Program-made: the position numbers and the translations under genes
Part shown: in pieces, positions 54,326-62,974 of the stretch
Position numbering within the stretch: the stretch's first letter is position 1
How the letters are laid out: each line of letters starts with the position of its first letter
The notes under the pieces: generated by a model
What the model was told of the DNA's origin: nothing
Databases searched by the model: none
What the model saw: only the letters and a program-made list of their open reading frames with translations
NCBI RefSeq assembly: GCF_002154225.1
Contig: NZ_MTSE01000003.1
Location: 496,001 to 560,000, forward strand
DNA: 64,000 nucleotides
Reading direction: 5' to 3'
Source: Hymenobacter crusticola
GTDB lineage: Bacteria > Bacteroidota > Bacteroidia > Cytophagales > Hymenobacteraceae

Positions 54326-54429
54326 GTATGCATGTACAATTTGAATAATGAACCTAGGTCCATCCCTTATCAACCCTATCTCTCGTGCTTACTATGATAC
54401 CCACTGCCTTTGCACCGGCATGCTCCCGC

Positions 54430-55386
54430 TTACAGATAGCTATTATAACCCAAATAGCTCGTCGCTGGCTGCGAGTGCGCAGAGGTGGCCCGTTCGATCG
54501 TGATGAACGGAATGACTTCGGCGGTAGCCGGCACGAAGTAAGCCAGCACTTCCCCTAATAAGGACCGCGCGGCTCCGTGCGGTAAAAACTCAGCCGTGCG
54601 CGCTTCCGGCACAGGACCTAGGTGCAGGTAAATGGCATCGTAGCCCTCATCGACGGCGCTGCCCGCAATGGCATCAATCCCGAGCCGGGACTGCCCCAGG
54701 CGCAACGTAGGCTCGTTGGTGGTATGCTGCAAGCTAGGTCGCTCGGTTTCGAACCGGGCGGGTACGCCGAAGAAGATAGCCAGCAACTGCTCCAGCCAAG
54801 GTAAGTTGCCGCGTAGCTGATGAATAAGAGGCAAGCACTGGATAAACAGGCTAGCCCGGGCGGCATCGAGGCGGCGCAAAATAGGCCACCCTTCGGCAAA
54901 CTGCGCTAGCAGTGCCGGCGCGTATTCGAGGTGGTCGTGTTGGCGCTCCTGCCAGCAGCGCAGCACGCGCAGGTAGTGCAGCTCGGTATCGAAGGGCAGA
55001 AAAAACTGCCGGGTTTCCTGCTCCACTGCGTGCGCCTGCTGCACCTGCTCCAGCAGCAGCTCGGCATCGGTAGCATTGCCTTGGGTAGGCTGGATGGGGT
55101 GAAACAGGAACGGCGGCAGCTGATCGTACAGCCCCTCGCGGGGTATGTCGAGGCGCCAATACGGTGCCTCGCTCCCTTCGGCCGCCAGAAATTGGGGCGG
55201 TGTAAAATCAGTGGCGTAGGGCCGGGTAGTGGGTCCCAGCGGGTTGAAAACAAACCTAGCCAACGGTAGCGCCTCCCCGTTTTCGCTGGCCAGCAGCTCA
55301 GCCGCTACTACTTCGGAGCGGTAATCCAGTTCCAGCTGGTTGAGTAAGTACGCCGGCCGAGAAGCAGCAGAATCGGGTGGTAACAT
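54430..55386 (-). CDS. tssG: T6SS baseplate protein TssG, inverted within the cluster
   Basis: A 318-residue TssG-like protein. The recognisable parts are an N-terminal acidic region with ELDYRSEVVAAELLAS, PLARFVFNPLGPT, and the middle LPWLEQLLAIFFGVPARFE, followed by the Gly/Pro C-terminal domain with EVLAYFVPATAEVIPFITIER. It partners TssF in the baseplate wedge. It is the only cluster gene on the reverse strand; its start is 75 bases from tssO (divergent) and its 3' end is 104 bases from that of tssF (convergent). Confidence 0.8.
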   Translation of the reverse strand: MLPPDSAASRPAYLLNQLELDYRSEVVAAELLASENGEALPLARFVFNPLGPTTRPYATDFTPPQFLAAEGSEAPYWRLDIPREGLYDQLPPFLFHPIQPTQGNATDAELLLEQVQQAHAVEQETRQFFLPFDTELHYLRVLRCWQERQHDHLEYAPALLAQFAEGWPILRRLDAARASLFIQCLPLIHQLRGNLPWLEQLLAIFFGVPARFETERPSLQHTTNEPTLRLGQSRLGIDAIAGSAVDEGYDAIYLHLGPVPEARTAEFLPHGAARSLLGEVLAYFVPATAEVIPFITIERATSAHSQPATSYLGYNSYL

Positions 55387-55461
55387 CAGAGCAGATACAG
55401 GTAGTCGGGAAAGCTTCTAACTTAGGCAAAACCGAGCAGTAGATCTAGTAATTATCTATAA

Positions 55462-55932
55462 ATGAAGCTACTTAACGCAAAAGCTATTACTAGGGCTTAC
55501 TGGCGCTTCCTAGGGCATTTTCTGTTACTGCTAGGTATTTTGGTGTTCACCGCCTTTGCCTTCATCCAGACGGCGGCCAAGCAGCTAGCCCTCCTCCGTG
55601 CCGACCAAATCCAGTACCAGGACGCACTGTTCACGCAGCGGGCCATGGCGCAAAAAACCGATCTACTTTACCACGACCTGCGCGCCCTCAACCCGAAATT
55701 GGTTGGCTCCCCGGCGAGCCTGGAAGCGCGAATTGTCCGTGAAAACGAAGAATTGAAAGCGGAATTAGCGGCGAAGCTTTTTGAGCGGCGCCCCCACGAG
55801 GTGTATCGCAAGCTTACCCGGTATGTGGATGAGATGCTGCTGCTGAAAGCCTCCATTCGGGAAGTGGATGCCCAGATTAAAGACAAGCAACAGGAAGTAG
55901 AGGATTGCAAAAGGCACGCACAAACAAAGTAA
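55462..55932 (+). CDS. tssO: T6SSiii membrane-complex protein TssO
   Basis: A 156-residue single-pass membrane protein: a short cytoplasmic MKLLNAKAITRAYWRFLG, one helix (FLLLLGILVFTAFAF), then a mostly alpha-helical periplasmic part rich in Glu/Lys (ENEELKAELAAKLFERRP, VDAQIKDKQQEVEDC), likely a coiled coil. This matches TssO of the Bacteroidota envelope complex. Its stop is 6 bases before the next gene. Confidence 0.8.
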   Translation: MKLLNAKAITRAYWRFLGHFLLLLGILVFTAFAFIQTAAKQLALLRADQIQYQDALFTQRAMAQKTDLLYHDLRALNPKLVGSPASLEARIVRENEELKAELAAKLFERRPHEVYRKLTRYVDEMLLLKASIREVDAQIKDKQQEVEDCKRHAQTK

Positions 55933-55938
55933 CTTCTT

Positions 55939-56505
55939 ATGCTCACGATCCTCGGGCTACGCTTTAGCGAACGGCAAATCCTATTCTTCTACTTGCTGCT
56001 GGCCACCTTGCTGCTCACGGGTCTTGCTAGCTGGGGCTTGTACCACGCCTACGGGCTTCCGGTAGCAAACGCGCGGTCTTTATCCGTTGAAATAAAGCGT
56101 AACCAACAGCTTTTTGAGAAGCAACAACAGCATTTGTATCTGCTCGATTCGACCTACCTCGCTATTGCCGCTTACCAGCCCGGTGTCAAGGCCAGTTTTG
56201 TGGAAGGTGACATCAAAACCCAGATTGCCGAGGTTCGCCAGATGTACTCAATCGACACTCTGCAACTGTTTCGGGCCGCTGACAAGGTAGCCAAGGACTC
56301 GCTGCTGTTTTTCAAAGCCTTCGAGCAGGCGGCTGACTTTTACCAGATGATGTATGACGACAAAAAAATTCTGGCCAGCAAACAGACGAACTCCGAGCTG
56401 TTTACCAAAGAGTTAGAAGAATGCTTGATCAGCTTGCAACCCGCGCCTACCCCTGGACCGGCTACCCAAACGATACAACGGTCCACTTCTTCCACGCAGC
56501 CTTAA
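55939..56505 (+). CDS. Single-pass T6SSiii membrane-complex component (TssO/TssP-like)
   Basis: A 188-residue protein with one N-terminal helix (ILFFYLLLATLLLTGLASWGL) and a helical periplasmic domain (VEIKRNQQLFEKQQQHLYLLD, FFKAFEQAADFYQMMYDDKK). The C-terminal 30 residues are Pro/Ser/Thr-rich. The layout is like TssO, so it is probably another component of the TssNQOPR envelope complex. I cannot fix which Tss letter applies. It is 6 bases after tssO and 9 before the PKD gene, so all are one operon. Confidence 0.65.
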   Translation: MLTILGLRFSERQILFFYLLLATLLLTGLASWGLYHAYGLPVANARSLSVEIKRNQQLFEKQQQHLYLLDSTYLAIAAYQPGVKASFVEGDIKTQIAEVRQMYSIDTLQLFRAADKVAKDSLLFFKAFEQAADFYQMMYDDKKILASKQTNSELFTKELEECLISLQPAPTPGPATQTIQRSTSSTQP

Positions 56506-56514
56506 GCACGCAGC

Positions 56515-57399
56515 ATGCAACGCAAATGGCTTCTGACGGGTGGCACCTTCGCCCTGACTGGTGGGCTGCTCCTGCTGCTTCATCAGCATAGCAGTACGAT
56601 GGTTCTGCAAGCCCAAGTTCATCCGCTGGGCCTCGCCGTCGGCGAGCCGCTATACGTTGCCGACAGCACGGCTGGGGCCACCAAGTGGCATTGGCAATTC
56701 GGACAAGGCTCTACCTCGGCGCAGCAGCAGGACACGTTTCATTACAAGACACCCGGTACGCACCTAATTCGGCTCACGGTAACCGATACGGCCTCGCACG
56801 ACTCGGTGTCGAGCCAGTTTACCGTGCAGGTTCTTCCCCGCCCGGCACCGCCCGCGCCTTTCGTTCGGCTTCTGGCAGATACGGTTGGCCACGAGGGACA
56901 ACGCCTAACGTTTCAGACTACCGGTGCCCCGGTCCGGAGCTTTGCGTGGGAGTTTGGCGAAACGAATCAGGTTGACTCACACGATCCGACTGCTTTTTAC
57001 ACCTACACCAAACCCGGCTGGTACACGGTCACCCTCAATACGGACGCGACCATGAAGCCGCTAAAGCAGCGGATTCACATTCTGCCCCACTTCCGGCCGT
57101 TTGTGAAGCCCGTGGATCAGGCGGCCGGAAAGCGTACGCACGACATCCAGTGGCGTTTGCAGCGCATTGCCAACGGCCATCAAGTGAATCAGCAGTATGC
57201 CTATTTGCTTAAGCGCTATTTCTGCGGCAAGCCCAACACGCTGGTGGTGGCGGGCAGCCTTCCACCCAACGATTTTTATTCCTACTGCATGAACCTGCAA
57301 TTCGACCCTGGCTGGACTATTGACGCGGTAGCGGTAGAACCTGATACCGTTACGCAGTGCATTACCAAGCTCCTGGTCACGCAGCACAAAGGCGAATAG
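56515..57399 (+). CDS. PKD-domain envelope protein of the T6SSiii complex (TssP candidate)
   Basis: A 294-residue protein with an N-terminal membrane helix (WLLTGGTFALTGGLLLLLH). Two PKD-type beta-sandwich domains follow: WHWQFGQGSTS...GTHLIRLTVTD and FAWEFGETNQ...GWYTVTLN. The C-terminal ~120 residues are a separate domain with three Cys (KRYFCGKPN, FYSYCMNLQ, VTQCITK). The order tssO-this-tssR corresponds to O-P-R of Bacteroides, so TssP is a reasonable candidate. PKD domains suggest peptidoglycan or protein contact in the periplasm. Confidence 0.65.
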   Translation: MQRKWLLTGGTFALTGGLLLLLHQHSSTMVLQAQVHPLGLAVGEPLYVADSTAGATKWHWQFGQGSTSAQQQDTFHYKTPGTHLIRLTVTDTASHDSVSSQFTVQVLPRPAPPAPFVRLLADTVGHEGQRLTFQTTGAPVRSFAWEFGETNQVDSHDPTAFYTYTKPGWYTVTLNTDATMKPLKQRIHILPHFRPFVKPVDQAAGKRTHDIQWRLQRIANGHQVNQQYAYLLKRYFCGKPNTLVVAGSLPPNDFYSYCMNLQFDPGWTIDAVAVEPDTVTQCITKLLVTQHKGE

Positions 57400-57401
57400 G
57401 T

Positions 57402-59750
57402 ATGGGCAAGATCATCTGCCTGCTCGGGGTGTTGCTAGCCTTGCTGCCAAGTAGTACTAGTTGGGCGCAAGTGCCGCTGCTCGCGTTCCTTAAGGCCCAA
57501 CCTAGCCAACGAGCCCCTAAGGCGAAGGCGCCCTGGGTGGTGTACTCCGACCGCGACAACAACTCCACGTACCGGCAAGCTAGCTTGGCCACGCGCTTCC
57601 AGAAAGTGCAGTTCCGGGATGCCTTCTACGTGCTGGCAGAACGGAACGGTTTCTTGAAGCTGGTGCGCTACGACCCGGCGCTGAAAGTCGGAACGCTCTA
57701 CGCCCGTCGTTTGCTTAAAAGCCGCAAAGCCGCTCAGTACGTTGGGTGGGCGCCCCAAAACCACTTTCTACTGGCCAGCCAAGCACCTGCTGACTCCTTA
57801 GGCACAACGCCGGCCCTTTATTGCCCGGCGCTGGCCAGTACGAAAGTGTTATCGGATGTCACCCACTATTTAAGTCACGACAGCCTGCGCCTGTTCGCGG
57901 GCCCGAACCTAGCTTCACCGCTCGCGACGCGCCTGAAGCTGTATGACCTAGCGTACGTCTATAAGCTATCTGACTCTGGCACCGAAGCCTTGGTGGGCAA
58001 AGCCGACTGGTTTGCGGCCGACAGTGCGGCCACGGCGCTGCTCGGTTGGGCGCCGGTGGCGGCGTTGCAACGCCTAGGTCAGGGCTGGTTTGTGGAAGCG
58101 GATTCCGTGGCGGCTAGTCGCGCCGCCCGGCCGCTTTCTGCTTCCCCAGCCACTGCGTCGCTCAATAAGCCCGACTCGCTAGATTTTGCCTCCGCCTTCC
58201 CGACGGTGCCGTGGTCCGGTGCTGGCCGATGTCCGGTGCTCAACTACAGAGCTTACCCGAATCAATTGGCGCTCTGGCACCTAGGACTGCTCACGCCTTT
58301 GCTTGCCTCCGATAGCTACGTGCTGAACGCAAACGGCCAGCGCATCACGCAGCAGCAAATGATGAACTGGCAGACTCGTTCACGCGCTTACAACCTGCTA
58401 TATGTGGTGGAGGATAGCCGAGCGATGCGGCCTTTTTGGGGCGAGTTAGTGGCGACAGCGCAAGCCACCATCAGCCGGTTGCAAGCACAAAATCAAGACG
58501 CACCGATTCGCTTAGGTGCTGTATTCTACCATCGGGTTCCGGCTGCTACGCCAGGCGGGGCCCGTGTCAATCACATTACCACTCAGCCGCTAACGCACGA
58601 CCTAGGTCGTGCCGTTGATCGATTTAGCCGCTTAAAACCGGATGACGCCGCTGCCCCAGCAGGTGTTTCCCAACCCATGCGTGCGGGGCTCGAACAAGCC
58701 TTGACGATCCTATCTGACCATCCCGGCGAAAACAACGTGGTGCTTTTGGTTGGCATCAACGGCGACGCGAGCAGTGTGGTGCAGGCCAAGGCTATCCGCA
58801 CGGGTATGCAACGCTCGGAAGCTAGGCTGCTCTCCTTTCAGGTGTCCGCGCCAGCCGACACCCTCGCCAACAGCTTCGTATTGCAGTCGCAACAACTTGT
58901 TTTTCAGTCGGCCCTGGAGGAGGCCAAAGCAAAGCAAGACCGGCTGGTCAATCCGACTCAAGTGGTGCCTAGGCCCGTGTACGACTTGCAACTAGGCGCC
59001 CAAAACGTGTATCGTCTCGCTTTTCCCAAGCAGAGCATGGTTCCGGGCTGGGTGCTTTTCCCCACCAAAAGTAAAACCTTGCCGATCAGCCTGCTCCAAT
59101 CGATTACGGACAGCTTACTGGTGCAAATGCGCTTTGATACGCGGCAAACGCAGGTTGCACTCGAACGAACATTTGCGGCCATGTTGCCTCTGCGTAGCCG
59201 CTTCAGCCCGCCGGTGAGTCGCGCCTTTATGACCCGAAGGGAAGCACCAATGCCCACGTTAACGCCTGCGGCCTTTGAGCTGCGCGCCTACCCTTTCTTC
59301 GACCAAGTTCGCACTGGTTCGTCTGGCTCTTCTACTGGCTTTCGGCAATTACGATTAGTAACCCCAGACACCTATGATGTTCTCGGGCAATGGCTTACCT
59401 TGCTAGCAGCAGATGCGCTCAAGCCGACCCAAGCAGCAGCGCGTCGGCAGTTGCTAAGCCGCTTTCGGCAGCTGAGCAAGCACACCGGCTCCGCTCTGCC
59501 CGATACCGCGCGCCTCAGCTCCCCGATCAGCCAGCTGCTGGGCTTACCGGTCCGTCACCCTCTGCTCAATCAACTTCGAATGGCGGACCTAAACCAACCG
59601 AGCCGCCTGCCCCAGGAAACCTTTTTGCAATTGCTGGCCCTGCTACGCGCACAGCGCGACAGGTACCAGCGGGTACCGACCACGCCGAATTGCCGCTTAA
59701 CCTCCAATGGCAACACCTACTACTGGTTGCGGGAGGATCTATTTCGGTAA
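57402..59750 (+). CDS. tssR: T6SSiii envelope protein TssR (vWA-like)
   Basis: A 782-residue exported protein (signal MGKIICLLGVLLALLPSS...AQ). SH3-like beta modules seem to fill residues 35-270 (WVVYSDRDNNSTYRQ, SLRLFAGPNLASPLATRLKLYDLAYVYK). A von Willebrand A-like domain begins near residue 332 (LLYVVEDSRAMRPFWG, a degenerate metal-site DxSxS). TssR proteins of about this size are part of the Bacteroidota envelope complex. The frame is open upstream into the PKD gene; the ATG at 57402 gives the signal peptide. Confidence 0.82.
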   Translation: MGKIICLLGVLLALLPSSTSWAQVPLLAFLKAQPSQRAPKAKAPWVVYSDRDNNSTYRQASLATRFQKVQFRDAFYVLAERNGFLKLVRYDPALKVGTLYARRLLKSRKAAQYVGWAPQNHFLLASQAPADSLGTTPALYCPALASTKVLSDVTHYLSHDSLRLFAGPNLASPLATRLKLYDLAYVYKLSDSGTEALVGKADWFAADSAATALLGWAPVAALQRLGQGWFVEADSVAASRAARPLSASPATASLNKPDSLDFASAFPTVPWSGAGRCPVLNYRAYPNQLALWHLGLLTPLLASDSYVLNANGQRITQQQMMNWQTRSRAYNLLYVVEDSRAMRPFWGELVATAQATISRLQAQNQDAPIRLGAVFYHRVPAATPGGARVNHITTQPLTHDLGRAVDRFSRLKPDDAAAPAGVSQPMRAGLEQALTILSDHPGENNVVLLVGINGDASSVVQAKAIRTGMQRSEARLLSFQVSAPADTLANSFVLQSQQLVFQSALEEAKAKQDRLVNPTQVVPRPVYDLQLGAQNVYRLAFPKQSMVPGWVLFPTKSKTLPISLLQSITDSLLVQMRFDTRQTQVALERTFAAMLPLRSRFSPPVSRAFMTRREAPMPTLTPAAFELRAYPFFDQVRTGSSGSSTGFRQLRLVTPDTYDVLGQWLTLLAADALKPTQAAARRQLLSRFRQLSKHTGSALPDTARLSSPISQLLGLPVRHPLLNQLRMADLNQPSRLPQETFLQLLALLRAQRDRYQRVPTTPNCRLTSNGNTYYWLREDLFR

Positions 59751-59780
59751 CTCTTATTCTTAGCTACTTTATTCAAGCCC

Positions 59781-62315
59781 ATGATACCGAGCGTCTTATT
59801 GCCCGATGGAATTCAAGACGCGTTGCACATAGCCCGGGCCCTGGCGCGCGAGTACCGCAACGAGCGTTACACCGCCGCGCACCTGATGCGGGCGCTGCTG
59901 CAAAATGATACGCCGGGCACCGCCCTGCTCAAGACTCTGCGCAAAGACGTGGCGTATTTGCGCGAATGGGCGGAAGTGCGCATCGAAGACCTGCCGCGCG
60001 TGGCGTTTGCACCCACCGAGCTGCTCGGGGATGACTCGGTAGCCCGCGTGCTGGAAGAAGCCAACTTTATTCGGGTCCGGCTGGGCCTCGATCAGCTCCA
60101 CCCCATTTGCGTGCTGGCCGCCCTGACGAAGCCGAATGTGGGCTTTCCGCCCGAGCAGCTCCGGTCCTTGCCCTTACAGGAGCGCGACCTGCTAGCAAAT
60201 TTCCTGCGCGACCTAGCGCCTACCGGCTCTGACTCAACCCCGCAAGAACTCTCCGACGCCGCTGCGGCGGGCACTAGCACAGCCCCGGCCGGGCCTAGCC
60301 TAGAGGGCGTCTTGCAGAAATATTGCCGCGACAAAACTGCGCTGGCCCGGGAGGGTCGCTTCGACCCCATCATTGGCCGGGAGCGGGAACTGCGCCTGAT
60401 CATGGAAATCCTAGGTCGCCGCAGCAAGCCCAACGTCATTCTGACGGGCGACCCTGGCGTGGGCAAAACCGCCCTAATTGATGGCTTGGCGCAGCAACTC
60501 ATTACCGGACCAGTGCCTTACTGGCTGAAGGATGCCGTGCTGCTCGAACTCGACCCCAGCGCATTAGTAGCGGGCGCCTCCTACAAGGGCGAGATAGAAG
60601 ACCGGCTCAAGAACGTCCTGAAAGAAGTCAAAAAATTCGAGCGCTGCATCTTGTTTATCGATGAGATTCACGTGTTGCTGGACCCGAAGGGCACGGCCGG
60701 CAGCGGCGCCGCCAACCTGCTGAAGCCTGAGCTAGCCCGCGGGGAGCTGATTTTGCTGGGGGCCACCACCCGCGACGAGTACCGCAAGCTGATCGAGCCC
60801 GACCAAGCCCTGAGCCGCCGCTTCGAGCTGCTTGATATTGAGGAGCCTAGCGTGAAAGTAGCGGAGCGCATGCTGCATGGCTTAGTCATGGCCTACGAGC
60901 AGCACCACCAACTCACCGTGGCCGACGATGTAGTGCCAGAGTGCGTGCGGCTGGCCAAGCGCTACGTGAAAGACCGGCGCCTACCCGACGCCGCCCTGGA
61001 CCTGCTGGACCGTACGATGGCCGCCATTCGCACCGTAACGGAAATTGCGGGTACCGACCTGACTACGTTCCGGCAAACCCTCAACGAATGCGTGATTGCC
61101 GAACTCACGCCCACCGAGCGCCTGGAAGAATACCAGTGGCTCGACCAGCAACTACAGCACCAGACCAACCCGGTGCTGATGGGCCAGTGGCAACCTAGCC
61201 TCGACCCAGCGGAACTCGTGACACCGGAGGCTTACCTCGCTTATCTGACCGAGAAGCTAAACTTTCTGCACGACCTAGCCCGCGCCCGCCAGAAACACGT
61301 CACCAAAACCGACTTAGCCGCCGTGGTGGCTTACAAAACCGGCATCCCGATGGGGCGCGTGCAGGAGCGTGAAAAGGAGAAGCTGCTGGCCATTGAAGAC
61401 CACCTGCGCCAGCGCGTTGTAGGGCAAGACCACGCCCTCAAAGCACTGTCGGATGCAATTCTGGAGTCGCGGAGTGGGCTGCAAAAGGCGGGGCATCCGA
61501 TCGGCACGTTCTTCCTGCTAGGTCCTACCGGAACCGGCAAAACGGAGCTGTCGAAGTCCCTAGCCGACTTTCTGTTCAACGACGAACGCGCCATGATTCG
61601 CTTCGACATGTCGGAGTTCAAAGAAGAGCACGCTGCCGCCTTGCTCTACGGCGCCCCGCCCGGCTACGTCGGTTACGAAGAGGGCGGGTTGCTGGTCAAC
61701 CGCATCCGTCAGCAACCCTATGCGGTGGTCTTGTTCGACGAGATTGAGAAGGCGCACGCCTCCATCTTCGACGTGTTTCTGCAAATCATGGACGAAGGGC
61801 GCCTGCACGACAAGCTCGGCAAGGAAGGTGACTTCTCGAACGCCCTGCTCATCTTCACCTCTAACATTGGTAGCGAGTGGGTTAGCGAGCAATTTCGGCG
61901 CGGCCACATTCCTAGCTCTCAGCAGCTCATGGAGCGCATGAGCGGCAGCTTCCGGCCCGAGTTTCTGGCGCGCATCACCGAGATTGTCCCGTTCGGCCCG
62001 ATCAGCGAGCAGCACGTGCTTCGCATCTTCGACATTCAGCTTCAGCATCTTATCGACAGCCTGCACCACCTAGGCATTCAGCTGAGCGTGAGTGCGGAGG
62101 CCCGGCAGCAGCTAGCGTACAGCGGTTATTCGCCCCAGTACGGCGCCCGTCCCCTGGCCGGCGTGATCCGCAATCGGCTGCGGCGGCCCATCTCCCGCAT
62201 GATCATCGCCGGGGAGCTAGCCGCGGGCCAGGAGCTACTCGTGGAGTGGTCCAGCAGTGACGAGCTTACGTGGAATATTCGGGAGGAACCACTGGAAGAA
62301 ATTGAACTTTCTTAG
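59781..62315 (+). CDS. tssH: T6SS sheath-recycling ATPase ClpV/TssH
   Basis: An 844-residue AAA+ disaggregase with an N-terminal Clp repeat domain (about 1-150), first ATPase site GDPGVGKT near 223 with [10 protein letters not shown], a short middle region, and second site GPTGTGKT near 581 with [10 protein letters not shown]. It disassembles contracted TssB/TssC sheath for reuse. It starts 31 bases after tssR. Confidence 0.95.
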   Translation: MIPSVLLPDGIQDALHIARALAREYRNERYTAAHLMRALLQNDTPGTALLKTLRKDVAYLREWAEVRIEDLPRVAFAPTELLGDDSVARVLEEANFIRVRLGLDQLHPICVLAALTKPNVGFPPEQLRSLPLQERDLLANFLRDLAPTGSDSTPQELSDAAAAGTSTAPAGPSLEGVLQKYCRDKTALAREGRFDPIIGRERELRLIMEILGRRSKPNVILTGDPGVGKTALIDGLAQQLITGPVPYWLKDAVLLELDPSALVAGASYKGEIEDRLKNVLKEVKKFERCILFIDEIHVLLDPKGTAGSGAANLLKPELARGELILLGATTRDEYRKLIEPDQALSRRFELLDIEEPSVKVAERMLHGLVMAYEQHHQLTVADDVVPECVRLAKRYVKDRRLPDAALDLLDRTMAAIRTVTEIAGTDLTTFRQTLNECVIAELTPTERLEEYQWLDQQLQHQTNPVLMGQWQPSLDPAELVTPEAYLAYLTEKLNFLHDLARARQKHVTKTDLAAVVAYKTGIPMGRVQEREKEKLLAIEDHLRQRVVGQDHALKALSDAILESRSGLQKAGHPIGTFFLLGPTGTGKTELSKSLADFLFNDERAMIRFDMSEFKEEHAAALLYGAPPGYVGYEEGGLLVNRIRQQPYAVVLFDEIEKAHASIFDVFLQIMDEGRLHDKLGKEGDFSNALLIFTSNIGSEWVSEQFRRGHIPSSQQLMERMSGSFRPEFLARITEIVPFGPISEQHVLRIFDIQLQHLIDSLHHLGIQLSVSAEARQQLAYSGYSPQYGARPLAGVIRNRLRRPISRMIIAGELAAGQELLVEWSSSDELTWNIREEPLEEIELS

Positions 62316-62483
62316 GAGCGTTGAATAAACCCAGTTTCTTGCAGAAATAATTATGTATTAGGTAGTTAGTTAGTCGCAAATACTTTAATTTATTGCCCTG
62401 TTATCCAGTATCTCCGCCCTGATTCGAGTGTCTAGTTCCTATTTGCTAATTCGTTGACCCCGAACCTTTTAACCATACCATTT
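62316..62483. other. A+T-rich gap upstream of tssB, probable promoter
   Basis: 168 bases, strongly A+T-rich, between clpV and tssB, the largest same-strand gap in the T6SS cluster. It likely carries a separate promoter for the sheath genes. No consensus -33/-7 pair could be fixed with confidence. Confidence 0.5.
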
Positions 62484-62936
62484 ATGTTTGAATTTGAAAT
62501 TGGCGGAAATGAAATTAAACCCGAGGCCTCCGAAGGTATCAACGCCATTGCCTTCAACCGGTCCTTGTTGGCGCTCCAGCTCACTGATAAGGAGCCCGTT
62601 TCACCAGAATTCGTCTATAAGCTCAAGACGGTAGAGGAAGTTTTTGACCAGTTTAAGCCGAGCGTAGAAGTCGAATTTGAAGACGAAAATGGCGCGTCGG
62701 TGAAAGAAACGCTACAGTTTGGCAGCGTAGCCGACTTCAAGGCCAAAAGCCTGAGCATGCAGAGCCCCTTTCTGCGCCTGCTCGATGGGCAGTATAACGA
62801 GTACACCCAAATCAGCCGGCGCCTGAAAGGACACCGCATCCTGCAAACAGCGCTGGACAACCCCGAAGCCAAAACGGCCCTGTTAGAAGCTTTAAAGGCC
62901 CTTGTGCAAGAATTAGAAGAAAACGAGCAAGCGTAA
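62484..62936 (+). CDS. tssB: T6SS sheath small subunit TssB
   Basis: A 150-residue sheath protein of the Bacteroidota type: FEFEIGGNEIKPEASEG at the start, KTVEEVFDQFKPSVEVEFED in the middle, and an acidic C-terminal helix (LLEALKALVQELEENEQA). It assembles with TssC into the contractile sheath. The ATG at 62484 fits the family start; an upstream TTG is in frame but adds non-family residues. Confidence 0.9.
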   Translation: MFEFEIGGNEIKPEASEGINAIAFNRSLLALQLTDKEPVSPEFVYKLKTVEEVFDQFKPSVEVEFEDENGASVKETLQFGSVADFKAKSLSMQSPFLRLLDGQYNEYTQISRRLKGHRILQTALDNPEAKTALLEALKALVQELEENEQA

Positions 62937-62974
62937 TCCTATCCTAGCAGAACTATCTTTTTTCACGTATTTAC

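Noticed and set aside
59390..59908. Forward frame of 172 codons spanning the tssR-clpV junction
   Set aside because: It is a frame shadow: both genes covering it have clear family motifs in their own frames.
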